DNA from: Actinomycetota bacterium | Lineage (GTDB): Bacteria; Actinomycetota; Actinomycetes; Streptosporangiales; Streptosporangiaceae | Assembly: GCA_003541285.1 (NCBI GenBank) | Contig: DPMS01000273.1 | Coordinates: 3,088 to 9,012 of the forward strand | Length of the DNA stretch: 5,925 nt | Direction of reading: 5' to 3' | Part shown: in pieces, positions 5,279 to 5,925 of the stretch | How positions within the stretch are numbered: position 1 is the stretch's first letter | How the letters are laid out: every line of letters starts with the position of its first letter | Notes under the pieces: model-generated | Seen by the model: only the letters and a program-made list of their open reading frames with translations | Database searches by the model: none | Told to the model about the DNA's origin: nothing | Made by a program: the position numbers and the translations under genes

Positions 5279-5791
5279 TCAGGGCACCATGGCGCTGGCC
5301 TGATTGATGATCTTCACAGCTTGCTGAACGTCGGCGTTGCCCTTGTTGACCTGCGTCATGTCCTTGTTGTGCAGGCCGTCGGCGACCTCGGTGACGCCGG
5401 TGCTCATAAGAGCGAGCCCGCGCAGGATCGTCGCCTTGGCTGCCTCGTAGCCCGCCGGAACCGGGACCGGGCGCATCGCGCCCGCCCAGGCGGTGATGTC
5501 GGCGGCGACCTGCCGTGCGTCCGCCTCGGCTGCGGTGAGGTTCTGCTGGGAGGCGTCCTTGATGAAGGTCGCCAGATCCTGCTGGAGTTTCTTCGCCTCA
5601 GGCCCGGTGGCAACCGCCTTGAATTGGGCAAGACCCGCGGTGCCGGTGGCGGACGCACTCGCTGACGCGGACGTCGACCCGCCCGGGCTGGGCGAACTGG
5701 TGCCACCGCAGGCGCTCGCGAGACCGGCCGCCGCCGCCACGGCAGCGACCAGCATGATCTTCTTCGCACCGGTGCCGGTAATTGCCCCCAT
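5279..5791 (-). CDS. small secreted lipoprotein of unknown function
   Basis: This 170-residue protein has a lipoprotein signal peptide: K10 and K11 precede the hydrophobic stretch IMLVAAVAAAAGLASA, and the lipobox ASAC places the lipid-carrying cysteine at C28. A low-complexity Ser/Ala/Thr/Gly linker (about 29-52) follows, as usual for actinobacterial lipoproteins. The mature domain (about 53-170) looks all-helical, with segments such as AKKLQQDLATFIKDASQQN (66-84), EADARQVAADITAWAGAM (89-106), YEAAKATILRGLALMSTGV (115-133) and an Asn/Gln-rich end. The pattern suggests a helical bundle, but I do not recognise a named family. The protein should be anchored on the outer face of the membrane. 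The start at ATG 5791 lacks a clear ribosome binding site. The ATG at M13 would remove the lysines, so 5791 is preferred. It is the first gene of an operon with the methyltransferase. Confidence 0.82.
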   Translation of the reverse strand: MGAITGTGAKKIMLVAAVAAAAGLASACGGTSSPSPGGSTSASASASATGTAGLAQFKAVATGPEAKKLQQDLATFIKDASQQNLTAAEADARQVAADITAWAGAMRPVPVPAGYEAAKATILRGLALMSTGVTEVADGLHNKDMTQVNKGNADVQQAVKIINQASAMVP

Positions 5792-5925
5792 GGCACGAGG
5801 ATGGGATGCATATGACAGGTGAGGCAGAGGCGAATGCCCTGCCAGCTGGTGCGATGGTCCTTAACCAGCACATTCACGGGCGAATGCGCTGGGCAAAATC
5901 CCGGACAGACGGCCCGGGCGGGCGG
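5792..5925. promoter_or_regulatory. lower-GC control region upstream of the lipoprotein operon
   Basis: No convincing gene is seen here. The stretch is less GC-rich than its surroundings. It contains the palindrome described at 5865-5892, a further GAATG copy (5832-5836) and the palindrome CCAGCTGG (5842-5849). On the minus strand a CATATG element (5809-5814) lies close to the lipoprotein ATG, which would give a very short leader if it were a -10. No good -35 was found. A short plus-strand frame from ATG 5812 stays open to the window end but has weak codon bias. Confidence 0.45.
5865..5892. repeat. imperfect palindrome, operator-like
   Basis: Arms at 5865-5875 and 5882-5892 (CCAGCACATTC and GAATGCGCTGG) are complementary at 10 of 11 positions around a 6-nt spacer. 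It lies about 75-100 nt upstream of the lipoprotein start on the minus strand. The size and symmetry fit a dimeric repressor site. No regulator gene is adjacent within the window, so the binding protein is unknown. Confidence 0.5.

Noticed and set aside
3971..5665. A 564-codon plus-strand open frame
   Set aside because: It crosses the end of the AlkZ-like gene in another frame and then runs antisense through the methyltransferase and lipoprotein genes. The translation is Arg/Pro/Ala-rich without domains. Long spurious frames are normal in such GC-rich DNA.
5812..5925. Plus-strand open frame from ATG 5812 to the window end, with GAGGA 10 nt upstream
   Set aside because: By my count only about two thirds of third positions are G or C, well below the real genes here. 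The peptide matches nothing I know, and the operator-like palindrome falls within it. A partial gene is not excluded but is unsupported.

Overview
The window is very GC-rich, with strong G/C preference at third codon positions, GGAGG-type ribosome binding sites and actinobacterial-type proteins. The N-terminus of PanB at the left edge closely resembles the Streptomyces protein. I read it as chromosomal DNA of a high-GC actinomycete, but I cannot name the genus. I see no transposase, integrase, phage gene, CRISPR array, tRNA or rRNA.

Layout, left to right. (1) Positions 1-204, minus strand: the first 68 codons of panB (pantothenate/CoA synthesis), leaving the window on the left. (2) Positions 205-429: a divergent regulatory region. 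It holds an 8-bp-arm inverted repeat and a strong GC hairpin flanked by copies of the same 7-mer, which allow two mutually exclusive folds or several operator half-sites. (3) Positions 430-2671, plus strand: a two-gene operon of a 14-TM DHA2-type MFS exporter and a TetR-family regulator 4 nt downstream, closed by a long stem-loop that overlaps the regulator's stop codon. (4) Positions 2772-3314, plus strand: a flavodoxin-fold protein of the HemG-like type. (5) Positions 3424-4482, plus strand: a winged-helix HTH_42 protein with a QxQ motif at residues 37-39, the signature of AlkZ-like DNA glycosylases. (6) Positions 4496-5254 and 5279-5791, minus strand: a short operon, transcribed right to left, of a small secreted lipoprotein of unknown function followed by a class I SAM-dependent methyltransferase. 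It converges on the glycosylase gene with only 13 nt between stop codons. (7) Positions 5792-5925: a lower-GC region with an 11-bp-arm imperfect palindrome, probably the control region of the lipoprotein operon.

The clearest functional unit is the exporter-regulator pair: the TetR protein probably represses its own operon through the repeat upstream of the exporter and responds to an exported compound. A drug exporter, a putative DNA-lesion glycosylase, a flavodoxin and a methyltransferase would suit a detoxification or genotoxin-tolerance neighbourhood. However, the genes are separate transcription units and no biosynthetic gene is visible, so that link is speculation. No gene here is clearly a new system. 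The leader of the exporter operon, the AlkZ-like protein and the orphan lipoprotein deserve the most attention.
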